Below, in pieces: positions 1 through 10,000 of a stretch of 40,082 nucleotides of DNA (position 1 is its first letter; each line of letters begins with the position of its first letter). The DNA lies in assembly GCA_024763355.1 (NCBI GenBank), contig JANTFR010000004.1, positions 1 to 40,082 on the forward strand. The letters run 5' to 3'. The DNA is from Anaerolineales bacterium (lineage in GTDB: Bacteria > Chloroflexota > Anaerolineae > Anaerolineales > DRKV01). The notes under the pieces were generated by a model that was given only the letters and a program-made list of their open reading frames with translations, made no database searches and was not told the DNA's origin. Both the position numbers and the translations under genes were made by a program.

Positions 1-119
1 ACGGCCTTTTCCCCCGCCTGGAGGAGATGACCAGACGATTTTGTGAGGTCGCCCACCACTTCCGCGGGGACGACTACGGGTATAATGCAAACCTGACCGT
101 TTATGCCTGCCGTTGGTAA
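1..119 (+). CDS. 3' end of an unidentified gene (partial)
   Basis: An open frame enters from the left edge and stops at TAA 117-119, giving about 38 C-terminal residues that end in NLTVYACRW. The piece is too short to name a family. It has the same strand as the rfb genes, which start 141 bases later, so it may be the preceding gene of the same surface-polysaccharide locus. The stop is followed at once by the repeat-rich spacer at 120-259, a layout seen at other gene ends in this window. Confidence 0.55.
   Translation, partial: GLFPRLEEMTRRFCEVAHHFRGDDYGYNANLTVYACRW
81..86 (+). promoter_or_regulatory. Possible -10 box upstream of the rfb genes
   Basis: A perfect TATAAT lies inside the end of the preceding gene. 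The hexamer 17 bases upstream (ACTTCC) is a poor -35 and there is no TG extension, so this is only a candidate for an rfbC promoter. If used, it would give a leader of roughly 165 bases carrying the three small hairpins at 148-194. Confidence 0.2.
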
Positions 120-259
120 CTCGCCCACTTGCAAACTTCCTCCTCCGGCGACTGAAAGTCGCGGCAACGCTTGCGAAACCTGCCTTCGCAGGTTGACTCC
201 CAAGAGACTGTCCCACTTTCCCACTTTCCCACTTGCTTACTTCCCCACTTGCAAACTTT
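120..259. repeat. Repeat-filled spacer with three small hairpins
   Basis: The spacer is bracketed by two identical copies of CCCACTTGCAAACTT (124-138 and 244-258). Before the second copy there is a run of CCCACTTT-like units at 211-243. Between them lie three perfect small hairpins in a row: GCGACT-GAA-AGTCGC (148-162), GCAA-CGC-TTGC (164-174) and AACCTGC-CTTC-GCAGGTT (177-194). The CCCACTT unit is the reverse complement of the AAGTGGG repeats found at 24464-24490, 25484-25515 and 25829-25893. No ribosome binding site is visible before the rfbC ATG, which directly follows the repeat. Confidence 0.7.
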
Positions 260-808
260 ATGAACTTCCTCCCCACCGCCATTTCCGACATCATCATTGT
301 TGAACCGCAAGTATTCGGCGATGCCCGCGGCTTCTTCATGGAAACCTACCATCAGGCCAAATTCCACGCGGGCGGCATCACCGCTGAATTCGTCCAGGAC
401 AACCACTCCGGCTCGCGGGGCGGCATCTTGCGCGGCCTCCACTACCAGATTCGCCATCCGCAAGGGAAACTGGTGCGCGTCGTAGTCGGGCGCGTTTTCG
501 ACGTGGCCGTGGACATCCGCCGTTCCTCTCCCACTTTTGGTAAGTGGGTGGGCGTGGAACTTTCCGCCGAAAACAAGCGCCAGATGTGGATTCCCGAAGG
601 TTTTGCCCACGGATTTTACGTTCTCAGCGAGTGGGCGGAGGTGCTCTACAAGGCCACTGCCCTGTACGCTCCTGAATGGGACCGCAGTATCCGTTGGGAC
701 GACCCCGACCTCGGCATCACCTGGCCTCTGCTGGGCGGGCAGCCGCCGCATCTCTCGCAAAAAGATGCCAATGCGCCCTTCCTCCGGGACGCCGACCTCT
801 ACGAATAG
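260..808 (+). CDS. rfbC: dTDP-4-dehydrorhamnose 3,5-epimerase
   Basis: RmlC epimerises C3 and C5 of dTDP-4-keto-6-deoxyglucose, the third step to dTDP-L-rhamnose, in the cytoplasm. The protein of 182 residues has the normal family length. It shows GDARGFFMETY near the N terminus, the GLHYQ motif with the expected catalytic His at about residue 61, the IPEGFAHGFYVLS core strand, and LYKATALYAPEWDRSI with the tyrosines of which one is catalytic in the family. The ATG at 260 is chosen because an in-frame TTG at 233 lies inside the CCCACTTT repeat and would add a repeat-encoded leader. rfbB follows after 33 bases. The identification is secure. Confidence 0.96.
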   Translation: MNFLPTAISDIIIVEPQVFGDARGFFMETYHQAKFHAGGITAEFVQDNHSGSRGGILRGLHYQIRHPQGKLVRVVVGRVFDVAVDIRRSSPTFGKWVGVELSAENKRQMWIPEGFAHGFYVLSEWAEVLYKATALYAPEWDRSIRWDDPDLGITWPLLGGQPPHLSQKDANAPFLRDADLYE

Positions 809-841
809 TATCCCCCATCCCCTCATCTCCCCAAATTTCCC

Positions 842-1936
842 ATGAAAAACATCCTCGTTACCGGCGGAGCGGGCTTCATCGGCTCGAATTTCATCCGCTA
901 TATGCTGAGCCACGAACCCGAAATCCGCATCGTCAACCTGGATAAACTTACCTATGCCGGCAGCCTGGAGAATCTGAAAGACCTGCCCGACCCGGAACGC
1001 CACACTTTCGTGCAGGGCGACATCTGCGATGCCGACCTGGTGGCGCGTTTGCTGCGCGAGCACCGCGTGGATACCATCGTCCACTTTGCCGCCGAATCCC
1101 ACGTAGACCGCTCCATTCTGGGGCCGGACGCTTTCGTGCAGACCAACATCGTGGGCACGTTCACCTTGCTGGAGGCCGCCCGCGTTTTCTGGCTCAACGA
1201 AGATGGCCTCGGCGGCGCGCCGGTGCGCTTCCACCATGTCTCCACGGATGAGGTCTACGGCACGCTGGGGCCGGATGACCCGCCCTTTGACGAAAATACG
1301 CCCTACGCGCCGCGTTCTCCCTATGCGGCTAGCAAGGCCTCCAGTGACCATCTCGTGCGGGCCTACTTCCACACCTACGGCCTGCCGGTCACGATTACCA
1401 ACTGCTCGAACAATTACGGTCCGTACCAGTTCCCTGAAAAACTCATCCCTCTGATGATTTTGAACGCCCAGGAGGGTAAACCCCTGCCCGTTTACGGCGA
1501 CGGGATGCAGATTCGCGACTGGCTCTACGTGGACGACCACAGCGAGGCCATCCGCCGCGTCATTCGCGGCGGGCGTCCCGGCGAGACCTACACCGTCGGC
1601 GGCGACAACCAGCCTCCCAACATCCAGATTGTGCGTACCATTTGCCAGATTTTGGACGAATTGCAGCCGACCTCCCCGCATACCCCGCACGAGAAACTCA
1701 TCATCCACGTTGCCGACCGTCCCGGCCATGACCGCCGCTACGACATAGACATCACTAAAATCCATACCGAACTGGATTGGGCGCCGCGTGAAAAACTGGA
1801 GAGCGGTTTGCTGAAGACCGTCCGTTGGTATCTCGACAATCCCGCCTGGGTGGCTGCCATCCGCAAACAGCAGGAGTACCAGCAATGGATGGATGCGAAC
1901 TACGCGGGACGACGGACTGTGGATGAAGGACGGTAG
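842..1936 (+). CDS. rfbB: dTDP-glucose 4,6-dehydratase
   Basis: RmlB is an NAD-dependent short-chain dehydrogenase that converts dTDP-glucose to dTDP-4-keto-6-deoxyglucose, step two of dTDP-rhamnose synthesis. The nucleotide-binding motif GGAGFIGSN starts at residue 8. The catalytic set is STDEVYG (T135, D136, E137) and YAASKAS (Y161, K165), followed by the family signature [20 protein letters not shown]. Length is 364 residues against about 340-355 usually. The last residues, GRRTVDEGR, are encoded by GACGGACTG-like repeat DNA that continues past the stop, so the C terminus appears to be repeat-derived. Confidence 0.97.
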   Translation: MKNILVTGGAGFIGSNFIRYMLSHEPEIRIVNLDKLTYAGSLENLKDLPDPERHTFVQGDICDADLVARLLREHRVDTIVHFAAESHVDRSILGPDAFVQTNIVGTFTLLEAARVFWLNEDGLGGAPVRFHHVSTDEVYGTLGPDDPPFDENTPYAPRSPYAASKASSDHLVRAYFHTYGLPVTITNCSNNYGPYQFPEKLIPLMILNAQEGKPLPVYGDGMQIRDWLYVDDHSEAIRRVIRGGRPGETYTVGGDNQPPNIQIVRTICQILDELQPTSPHTPHEKLIIHVADRPGHDRRYDIDITKIHTELDWAPREKLESGLLKTVRWYLDNPAWVAAIRKQQEYQQWMDANYAGRRTVDEGR

Positions 1937-2033
1937 ACCGTGCGATGTACGGCGTGCGACGTGCGGGCAAACCGATGAACCAATGCAACCGACAAACCAA
2001 TGCAACCGATGAACCAATGAACCAATGCGACCC
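1908..2033. repeat. Short-unit repeats between rfbB and rfbA
   Basis: Three sorts of units follow each other: GGACGACGGACTGTGGATGAAGG-like units over the end of rfbB, then GTGCGATGTACGGCGTGCGACG (1938-1960), then AACCAATG/CAACCGATG units of 8-9 bases (about 1970-2027). The last kind recurs in reverse complement at 35268-35340, and the first kind at 35347-35440. The repeat reaches the rfbA start and adds the codons Met-Arg-Pro if ATG 2025 is used. Confidence 0.75.
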
Positions 2034-2933
2034 ATGAAAGGAATCATCCTCGCCGGCGGGAAAGGCACCCGCCTCTACCCCCTCACGTTGAGCGCCAGCA
2101 AGCAGATGCTGCCGGTGTACAACAAGCCTATGATTTACTACCCGCTCTCGATGCTCATGCTGGCGGGTATCCGTGACATCCTGGTGATTAGTTCCCCGGA
2201 TGCACTGCCCGCCTTCGAGCACTTGCTGGGAAGCGGGGCGCAGTGGGGCCTGCGTTTCACCTACGCCGAACAGCCCGAACCGCGCGGCCTGGCCGAGGCT
2301 TTCATCATCGGGCGGGATTTCGTGGGGCAGGATAACGTGGCCCTGATTTTGGGCGACAACATTTTCTACGGACACGGTCTGCCTGCTCAACTGCGGAAGG
2401 CCGCGGCTCTCCAAAGTGGCGCCAGCATCTTTGCCTATGCCGTGCGCGACCCTGAACGCTACGGTGTGGTGGAATTCGATGAGAACGGTACGGCCCTGAG
2501 CATTCAGGAGAAGCCCGAACAGCCGCGCTCGCATTACGCGGTCCCCGGCCTGTATTTTTACGATAACCACGTGTTGGAAATTGCCGCCGGGCTGACCCCC
2601 TCACCGCGCGGCGAATTGGAAATCACGGATGTCAACCTGGAATACCTGCGCCGCGGCCAACTCAAGGTGCAGGTCATGGGGCGCGGCGTGGCCTGGTTGG
2701 ATGCCGGGACGCACGAATCGCTCTTGCAGGCCGCTAACTTCGTCCATGCGGTGGAAGAACGTCAGGGGATGATGATTTCCTGCCCCGAGGAAATCGCCTA
2801 CCGCCTGGGCTACATCGGGGTTGATGCTTTGCGCGCCCTGGCGGAGCGCTACAAGGGCAACGACTACGGCCAATACCTGCTGCGCCTGGCGCGAGATGCC
2901 ACCCTGCCCTCTTACTTGCAGGAATTGCATTGA
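2034..2933 (+). CDS. rfbA: Glucose-1-phosphate thymidylyltransferase
   Basis: RmlA joins glucose-1-phosphate and dTTP to dTDP-glucose, the entry step of the rhamnose branch. The protein of 299 residues fits the short RmlA class. It begins [18 protein letters not shown] with the nucleotide-binding GGxGTRL loop, has LGDNIFYG with the metal-binding Asp at about residue 108, and [11 protein letters not shown] with the second Asp at about 223. ATG 2034 is preferred over the in-frame ATG 2025 because the three extra codons belong to the AACCAATG repeat. Neither start has a clear Shine-Dalgarno sequence. Confidence 0.96.
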   Translation: MKGIILAGGKGTRLYPLTLSASKQMLPVYNKPMIYYPLSMLMLAGIRDILVISSPDALPAFEHLLGSGAQWGLRFTYAEQPEPRGLAEAFIIGRDFVGQDNVALILGDNIFYGHGLPAQLRKAAALQSGASIFAYAVRDPERYGVVEFDENGTALSIQEKPEQPRSHYAVPGLYFYDNHVLEIAAGLTPSPRGELEITDVNLEYLRRGQLKVQVMGRGVAWLDAGTHESLLQAANFVHAVEERQGMMISCPEEIAYRLGYIGVDALRALAERYKGNDYGQYLLRLARDATLPSYLQELH

Positions 2934-2989
2934 ATCCCCCTCCCCCTGAGGAGGACGGGAAGCGACTACCGTCTGCATCAATGTATGCG

Positions 2990-3871
2990 ATGAAAATTCT
3001 CTTGATTGGGAATCACGGCCAACTGGGCTGGGAATTGGAGCGCACGCTGGCGACCCTCGGCCCCGTGACGGCTCTCGATTACCCTGAAATTGACCTCACC
3101 GATACGAGAAACGCCTCCGCCCTGGTGCGCGACCTGCGCCCGGATGTAGTCGTCAACGCCGCGGCCTATACCGCTGTGGATAAGGCCGAATCAGAGCGGG
3201 AGGCTGCTTTTGCGCTCAACGCTGCCGCCCCCCGCGCCCTGGCGGAGGAAACCGCCCGCCTGGGCGCGGCCCTGATTCACTACTCCACCGATTACGTCTT
3301 CGACGGCGCGAAAGGCGCGCCTTACACCGAAGACGACCTCCCGGCCCCGCTCAACGTCTACGGAGAGAGCAAACTGGCCGGAGAGCAATCTGTTCTGGAG
3401 GCGGGCGGCGCGGCGCTGGTCTTCCGCACGGCCTGGGTGTACAGTTTGCGGCGTCCCAGTTTCGTCACCAAAGTGCTTTCCTGGGCGCAGAAGAACCCCG
3501 TTCTCCGCATCGTGGACGACCAGGTGAGTAATCCGACCTGGGCGCGTGCCCTGGCGGAAGCCACCGCGCAAATCCTGGCGCAGGCCCTCGTTGACGGAGC
3601 CCCCCTCGACTGGCTGGGGGAACGCGCCGGACTGTATCACCTGGCGGGGGGCGGTTACGCCAGCCGTCTGGCCTGGGCGCGGGAAATCGTTTCTCTGGGG
3701 GGGCTGGCAAACCCTCCTTTGGTGGAAGCCGCTAAAAGCGCGGAATTTCCCACCCCGGCGCAGCGCCCCCTCTTCTCGGCGCTGGATTGTTCCAAATTCG
3801 AGGCCACCTTCGGGCTGCGTCTGCCTCCCTGGCGCGAGGCGCTGCATCTGGCAATGGAATCTGAAAGATGA
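2990..3871 (+). CDS. rfbD: dTDP-4-dehydrorhamnose reductase
   Basis: RmlD reduces dTDP-4-keto-L-rhamnose to dTDP-L-rhamnose with NAD(P)H, the last step of the pathway. The 293-residue protein has the Rossmann motif IGNHGQLGWEL (residues 6-16), STDYVFDG, and YGESKLAGE with the catalytic Tyr at about 124 and Lys at 128. ATG 2990 gives the usual MKILLIG start. ATG 2981 in frame would add three residues, and a GTG/TTG start near the rfbA stop would add a non-conserved Pro-rich leader. The stop overlaps the wecB start as ATGA, which suggests translational coupling. Confidence 0.95.
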   Translation: MKILLIGNHGQLGWELERTLATLGPVTALDYPEIDLTDTRNASALVRDLRPDVVVNAAAYTAVDKAESEREAAFALNAAAPRALAEETARLGAALIHYSTDYVFDGAKGAPYTEDDLPAPLNVYGESKLAGEQSVLEAGGAALVFRTAWVYSLRRPSFVTKVLSWAQKNPVLRIVDDQVSNPTWARALAEATAQILAQALVDGAPLDWLGERAGLYHLAGGGYASRLAWAREIVSLGGLANPPLVEAAKSAEFPTPAQRPLFSALDCSKFEATFGLRLPPWREALHLAMESER

Positions 3872-4968
3872 AAGTGCTCTCTGTAGTTGGCACCCGCCCT
3901 GAGGCGGTCAAGATGGCTCCCGTTATCCTGCGCCTGCGGGAAACTCCCGGCGTGGAATCCGTGGTGTGCGTCACGGCGCAGCACCGCGAGATGCTCGACC
4001 AGGTGTTTTCCCTCTTCGGCATCATCCCGGAGATTGACCTGAACCTGATGCGCCCCGGTCAGACGCTGGCGGGAATCTCGGCGGCCATTTTCACCCATCT
4101 CGACCCTGTGTTGAACGATGTGCGCCCCGATTGGGTGCTGGCGCAGGGGGATACCACCACCGTGATGGCGACCGCCTTGCTGAGTTACTACCACCGCATC
4201 CGCTTTGGACATGTGGAAGCCGGGCTGCGTACCGGCGACAAGTGGCAGCCTTTCCCGGAGGAAATCAACCGCCGGGTAGCGGGCGCGGTGGCCGACCTGC
4301 ACTTTGCCCCTACCGCCTGGTCGCGGGAGAATTTGCTGCGCGAGAACGTCCCCGATGAGACCATTCGAGTGACCGGGAACCCGGTGATTGACGCCCTGCA
4401 ATGGGTGGCGGAGCGCCCCTTTGCGTGGGATGCCTCCCCCCTGGCTGTTTTGCCGGTTGATAAGCGCCTCATCCTGGTGACCGCCCACCGCCGCGAGAAT
4501 TTCGGGCAGCCGCTGGAGAACATCTGCGCCGCCCTGAAAGCGCTGGCCGCCCGCGGGGACGTGCATCTGGTCTATCCGGTGCATCTCAACCCCAATGTGC
4601 AGGAGCCGGTCTACCGCCTACTGGGGGATGTCCCGAACATCACCCTGTTGCCCCCGCTGGATTACCTCCCCCTGGTGCATCTCCTCAAGCGCAGTACGCT
4701 GGTGCTGACCGATTCGGGCGGCTTGCAGGAAGAAGCTCCCGGCTTGGGCGTCCCCGTCCTGGTGCTGCGGGAGGTCACCGAGCGCCCTGAAGGTGTGCAG
4801 GCGGGGACGGTTAAACTGGTGGGCACCGATACCGTCCGTATCGTGGATGAGGCCGCCCGTCTGCTGGATGACCCCGCGGCGCACGCCGCCATGGCGCAAG
4901 CCGTCAACCCCTATGGCGACGGCCACGCCGCCGAGCGCATCGTCGCGGCTTTGCCCCGTTACCCCTGA
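3868..4968 (+). CDS. wecB: UDP-N-acetylglucosamine 2-epimerase (non-hydrolysing)
   Basis: The enzyme interconverts UDP-GlcNAc and UDP-ManNAc, a precursor of ManNAc or ManNAcA in surface glycans. Length is 366 residues, typical for the family. Visible signatures are VVGTRPEAVKMAPV at the N terminus, QGDTTTV, HVEAGLRTGDKWQPFPEEINRR, VTAHRRENFG, and LTDSGGLQEEAPGLGVPVL followed by REVTERPEG. The gene overlaps rfbD by four bases and is followed one base later by an in-frame ATG of the exporter permease. No adjacent UDP-ManNAc dehydrogenase is present, so the further fate of the sugar cannot be told from here. Confidence 0.95.
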   Translation: MKVLSVVGTRPEAVKMAPVILRLRETPGVESVVCVTAQHREMLDQVFSLFGIIPEIDLNLMRPGQTLAGISAAIFTHLDPVLNDVRPDWVLAQGDTTTVMATALLSYYHRIRFGHVEAGLRTGDKWQPFPEEINRRVAGAVADLHFAPTAWSRENLLRENVPDETIRVTGNPVIDALQWVAERPFAWDASPLAVLPVDKRLILVTAHRRENFGQPLENICAALKALAARGDVHLVYPVHLNPNVQEPVYRLLGDVPNITLLPPLDYLPLVHLLKRSTLVLTDSGGLQEEAPGLGVPVLVLREVTERPEGVQAGTVKLVGTDTVRIVDEAARLLDDPAAHAAMAQAVNPYGDGHAAERIVAALPRYP

Positions 4969-4969
4969 A

Positions 4970-5800
4970 ATGCACAACCGTATGGCTACTGTCTACTACG
5001 ACTCTGATTCCATCCGTTCCCCTGAAATCCAGGAACTGCGCGAACTGTGGCGCTACCGTGACTTGTTGCAACTGCTGGTCTCCAACAGCATCAAAACGCG
5101 CTACAAACGCTCCGCCCTGGGCGTGCTCTGGACGCTGCTCAACCCGTTGCTGACCACCATCGTGCTCACTGTGGCGCTCTCGCAGTTGTTCCGCTTCCGC
5201 ATCGAAAACTACCCCGTTTACCTGCTTTCCGGCCTGATTGCCTGGAACTTCTTTTCCCAGACCGTCACGCAAGTGATGAGCACTCTGATTTGGGGAAGTC
5301 GTCTGATGAAGCGCATTTATGTGCCGCGTACCGTTTTCCCCATTTCTGTTGTCGGAAACGGCCTGGTCAACCTGACGCTGGCGCTTATTCCCTTGCTGGT
5401 GATTATGCTTTTTGTGCATCAGCCTCTGCGCTGGACGCTGCTCTTGCTACCTCTGGCAATGCTGGTTTTGAGCATGTTCACCACCGGGGTATCCTTGCTG
5501 CTGGCAACTGTGGCGGTGTATTTCGTTGACCTGGTGGAAATGGTCAAGATTTTGCTCATGGCGTGGTTCTACCTGACGCCCATCATTTACCCGCTGGAGG
5601 CTGTACCGCCCAGATTCGCGTGGTTCATCAAACTGAACCCCATGAGTTACTTCATCGAAGTGTTTCGCGGCCTGATTTACGATGGCTGTATTCCCTCTGC
5701 ATCTCATTTGGCACCGGCGCTGGTGTTGAGTATCATCATTTTGCTGGCCGGCTGGGTGATTTTCACGAGAAAGGCCAATGAATTTGCCTACCGCATCTGA
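4970..5800 (+). CDS. Polysaccharide ABC exporter, permease (Wzm/TagG type)
   Basis: This is an ABC-2-type integral membrane protein of 276 residues with about six hydrophobic segments, for example VLWTLLNPLLTTIVLTVAL, YLLSGLIAWNFFSQTV, and LVLSIIILLAGWVIF at the end. The N-terminal ELRELWRYRDLLQLLVSNSIKTRYKRS is the usual cytoplasmic amphipathic entry of Wzm-like permeases, and FYLTPIIYPLE and LNPMSYFIEVFRGLIYDG are family signatures. It would form the channel for an undecaprenol-linked glycan together with the next gene. The start could be ATG 4970 or ATG 4982 (MATVYYDSD). Neither has a ribosome binding site, so the choice is open. It overlaps the ATPase gene by 23 bases. Confidence 0.93.
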   Translation: MHNRMATVYYDSDSIRSPEIQELRELWRYRDLLQLLVSNSIKTRYKRSALGVLWTLLNPLLTTIVLTVALSQLFRFRIENYPVYLLSGLIAWNFFSQTVTQVMSTLIWGSRLMKRIYVPRTVFPISVVGNGLVNLTLALIPLLVIMLFVHQPLRWTLLLLPLAMLVLSMFTTGVSLLLATVAVYFVDLVEMVKILLMAWFYLTPIIYPLEAVPPRFAWFIKLNPMSYFIEVFRGLIYDGCIPSASHLAPALVLSIIILLAGWVIFTRKANEFAYRI

Positions 5801-7034
5801 ACAAACGCCCGTCATTCAACTGGATGGCGTGACCGTGGAATACCAGGCGGCGCAGGAACGCATCCCTTCGTTCAAAGAGTATGCCATCCGCTGGTTGAAG
5901 CGCGAAATTCGCTACCAGCGTTTCACTGCTTTGCGAGACATTACTCTCCAGGTTTACCCCGGTGAAATTCTAGGTATCATCGGGCCGAATGGAGCTGGGA
6001 AAAGCACCTTGCTCAAGGTGGTGGCGCGCGTGCTGCACCCCACCCGCGGGCGGGTGCGCATTGCGGGACGCGTGTTTCCTTTGCTGGAACTGGGCGCCGG
6101 CTTCGACCCGGAATTGACCGGCCGAGAAAATGTGTACTTGAACAGCGCCATTTTGGGTTTTCCCCGCCGGGACGTGGAAAAACGCTTCGACCACATCGTG
6201 GAATTCGCCGGCCTGCAGGAATTCATTGATGCCCCTGTGCGCACCTACTCCACCGGTATGGGGGCGCGCCTGGGGTTTTCGGTTGCCACCGATGTGCAGC
6301 CCGAAATCCTGATTGTGGATGAAATCCTGGGTGTTGGCGATGCCAATTTTCAGAAGAAATCCTTTGAGCGTATTCAGCAGTTCCAGGCCGATGGTTCGAC
6401 CATTCTGCTGGTGACTCATAGCCTGCAAAAAGTGCGTGAGATGTGTACGCGCGTCATCTGGCTGGAGCAGGGCAATCTGGTGATGGAGGGCGATGCCGAG
6501 CAGGTGGTTGGGCAATACCTGGAACGGAACAAAAAACGGGAAGAGTCCCGTTTGCAGAAAAAACGCGTGGTGCAGAAGAAAAAGGAAGCCCCCAAGCGAT
6601 GGGGAAACCGCAAGGTGGAAATCATTGACGTGCGCATTGAAAATGGCCACGATGAGGAGCAACATGTCTTTCAAACGGGGGACGAACTGCGTTTGCGTAT
6701 CCGTTACCACGCACATGAGCCGGTTGATGACGCTGTTTTTGGGATGGCTATTCACAATCACAAGGGCATTCACATCACCGGCCCGAATACGCAGGTGGCA
6801 GGGCTGGATTTGCCGGTTTTGCGGGGGCAGGGGGAAGTATTGTTCAAGGTGCCGGCACTCCCTTTGCTGGATGGCCTCTATCACATTTCCGTAGCCATTG
6901 TTGACGAACAGGATACGGATACCTACGATTATCACAATCGGCTTTATGATTTTCGTATCGATAACGTGGATAGTTCATCCATTGAAAAATACGGCCTGGT
7001 GACGTTAGGAGGCCAGTGGGAGTTGCTGGGATGA
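5778..7034 (+). CDS. Polysaccharide ABC exporter, ATPase with C-terminal Wzt-like domain
   Basis: The 418-residue protein has an ABC domain at residues 10-245: Walker A GPNGAGKST from 69, the signature YSTGMGARLGF at about 155-165, Walker B ILIVDEILGVGD at about 177-188, and the switch His in VTHSL. A highly basic linker (about 250-272) leads to a C-terminal beta-rich region (275-415; KVEIIDVRIEN, VFGMAIHNHKGIHITG) that resembles Wzt C-terminal domains. In known O-antigen systems such domains bind the capped end of the finished chain before export. This argues for export of a complete polymer by this transporter. The stop overlaps the next gene as ATGA. Confidence 0.92.
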   Translation: MNLPTASEQTPVIQLDGVTVEYQAAQERIPSFKEYAIRWLKREIRYQRFTALRDITLQVYPGEILGIIGPNGAGKSTLLKVVARVLHPTRGRVRIAGRVFPLLELGAGFDPELTGRENVYLNSAILGFPRRDVEKRFDHIVEFAGLQEFIDAPVRTYSTGMGARLGFSVATDVQPEILIVDEILGVGDANFQKKSFERIQQFQADGSTILLVTHSLQKVREMCTRVIWLEQGNLVMEGDAEQVVGQYLERNKKREESRLQKKRVVQKKKEAPKRWGNRKVEIIDVRIENGHDEEQHVFQTGDELRLRIRYHAHEPVDDAVFGMAIHNHKGIHITGPNTQVAGLDLPVLRGQGEVLFKVPALPLLDGLYHISVAIVDEQDTDTYDYHNRLYDFRIDNVDSSSIEKYGLVTLGGQWELLG

Positions 7035-10000
7035 GTATGCCCGACATGACCGTTGTGGTGTACACCAACGTAGCGTGGGAACATGCCCTGGCCTGGTTGC
7101 GCTACCGTGCTCCCTTGGACATGCTGGGCTGGCGGGTGCTGCGCGGCAACCAGGGTGTACATGTTTCCCCGGAATTAGCCGCGCAGGCTGACATCGTGCT
7201 CATCCAGCGCGGTTTTCCGCAGAACTATGCGGCTTTCTCCGCCGTCTTGCAGACCGCCAGGGCGCATGGCCGGCCCGTGTTATACGAAATCGATGACTGG
7301 CTGCCAGAAATGCCGGAAGAACACCCGGCTTTCGATTCGCATGTTGAGCAACTGATTCCCGTTTTTTTGGGGATACTGGAAGCCGATGGAGTGCTGGTCT
7401 CTTCGGAGGTGCTGCGCACCCAGGTGCAGGCCTTTCACCCGCGGGTGTGGCTGCTTCCCAATGGTTTGCCGGATACCCTGTGGAACGTGCGCCCTCCACG
7501 CTTCCCTTCGCCTGATGCCCCTGTCACCATTGGGTACATGGGCACGGCCACCCACCTGCCCGATTTGGAAGCCATCGTCCCCGTCCTGTTGCGCGTGCTG
7601 GAAGCGCGCCCTCAGACGGTTGTCAAAGTGTGGGGCTGCCCGCTGCCCGCCGCGCTGACAGAACATCCACAGGTATTTTCCGCTTCCGCTGAAGTGGGGG
7701 ACTACTGCGAATTTGCGGCCTTTTTCCAGCAACAGCAAGCCGATTTCTGGATTGCCCCTTTACTGGATACGCCCTTCAACCGCGCCAAAAGCCCCATCAA
7801 ATTTTGGGAATACGCTGCGAGCGGGGCACCTGGGGTATTTCAGGCCATGCCGCCTTACGATGGCGTAGTGCAACACGGCGAGAACGGCCTGCTGGCCGGT
7901 GATGAGGATGCCTGGGTGGCTGCCTGTCTGCGTTTGATTGACCATCCGGAAGAGCGGTACCGCCTGGCACAAGGAGCGCAGCACACGTTACGAGAACGCG
8001 GGATGCTCTCCCGCGTGTTACCCCGCTGGGAGCAAGTTCTTCGAGACGCTGCGGTGCTGTCCGGGGGAGTGCGACACCCGGATGACCGGGAAATGCTGCG
8101 GCAAACCTTGCATCGGGCGCAGCAACGTGCCTGGCAGCGTCACCTGGATACGCTGGATATCCTGGCGCGCTTGGATGACTTGCAAGCGCAGCATACCGAC
8201 TTGCAGGCACGCCACGCCGACTTGCAGCGTACCCATGCCATGGTGCGGGGTGAGTTGCAGGCCATTCTCGATAGCCGCAGTTGGCGTTTCATGCGGCGGG
8301 TGCAGCGCGTGCGCGAAGTGCTCATTCCCCCTGGGGGACGTCGCGAACAGGCTCTCAAGGCTGTTTTCCGTGCCTTACGCGCCTGGCGACGGGATGGAAC
8401 GCGTTTTACTCTCCGGCGTATAACCGACATGGCGCACACGACTGTTTCCCGGCACTATTTTCGCTGGCAGCAACGCCGCTACGGGGATGTGTTTTTCCCG
8501 GTCGAAGCCGTACCGTCGCCGCTGCCAGTGGCAGCCCGGCACGCATCTGTGGATGTCATCGTGTGCGTACACAATGCGCTGGATGACGTGCGCCGCTGTC
8601 TGGAATCGGTGGTGCGGTACACGGCTCCGCCATACACCATCATTTTGGTTGACGATGGCAGCGACGTCCCTACGCGTGACTACTTGCAACGCTTTGCCGA
8701 TTCTCAGGGGGCGGTGTTGTTGCGCAATGAGCAGGCGCGCGGGTACACGCTGGCTGCCAATCAGGGGTTACGCGCCTCCTCTGCCGATTATGCCCTGCTT
8801 CTCAACAGTGATACCATCGTCACCCCCGGTTGGCTGGATGGTATGGTGGCCTGTGCAGAATCGGACCCCCGCATTGGGCTGGTGGGGCCGCTTTCCAACA
8901 CGGCCTCCTGGCAATCGGTGCCGCAAACGCTCAATGAGGAGGACGATTGGGCTGATAATACCCTGCCCGAAGGGGTTTCTGTGGTCGAGATGGCGCGCCG
9001 CATTCGCACCGATTCCGCACGCCTGTACCCCCACATCCCCTTCCTGAACGGTTTTTGCCTGATGATGAGGCGCGCCGTATTGGAAGACGTTGGCTATTTC
9101 GACGAGGAAACTTTCGACGCGGGGTATGGTGAAGAGAACGACTATTGCCTGCGCGCCCGCAAGGCCGGCTGGGAACTGGCTGTAGCGGACGATGTGTATA
9201 TCTACCATGCCCAATCGAAGAGTTATTCCCACGAGCGCCGCCGCAAACTGGCGCGCCGCGCCGACCAGAAACTGGCCGCCAAGCACGGCCAGCCGCTCAT
9301 CTCACGAGGGGTACAGGCGTGCAGGGAAGACCCGGCCTTGATGGGGGTGCGTGCGCGTGCGCAGGTAGCCCACCAGCGTGCAAGTCTCATTCAACAAGGG
9401 TTGGCGTGCTGGGAAGGCCGCCGGATGCTGTTCATCCTGCCGGTGCTGCATGCCACCGGCGGCGGACACGTGATTGTGCAGGAGGCCAAATCTATGCGCC
9501 AGATGGGGGTGGATGTGCATCTCCTCAACCTGCGCCCCCACAAGGCCACTTTCGAGCGTGAATACCCGGAGTGTGACCTGCCGGTAGTGTACGTGGACGA
9601 ACCCCGCCTGCCTGCTCATCTTCATCAGGCCTACGACGCCGTTTTCGCCACCGTGTATCACACCGTCAAGTGGCTGGAGCCGCTGGATGGCGTGCGCCGC
9701 GGTTACTACATCCAGGACTTCGAGCCCTGGTTCTTCGAGCCAGGTACGCCTGAATACCGGGAGGCCTGGGAATCGTACACTCGCTTCGACGACCTCGTGC
9801 GGGTGACCAAGACCGAGTGGAATAACCGTACCCTGCGAGAACAGGTAGGCATTGAGGCGCAGGTCATCGGCCCCAGTTTGGATATCAACCTCTTTCGTCC
9901 GCGCCCGCCCTCTGCCCCTCCCTGGCCGGAGCGTCCGTTGCGCATTGCTGCCATGGTGCGCCCAAGCACGCCCCGTCGCCAGCCGCAATTTACCGTGGAA

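Noticed and set aside
101-2068. A 655-codon open frame on the minus strand across rfbC and rfbB
   Set aside because: It lies fully antisense to two clearly identified genes, has no recognisable domain, and its ends run through repeat DNA. High-GC genes often leave such open antisense frames.
4793-4969. N-terminal extension of the exporter permease into wecB
   Set aside because: The extension is Arg/Pro/Thr-rich, overlaps wecB by 175 bases, and permeases of this family begin close to the ELRELWRYRDLL segment.
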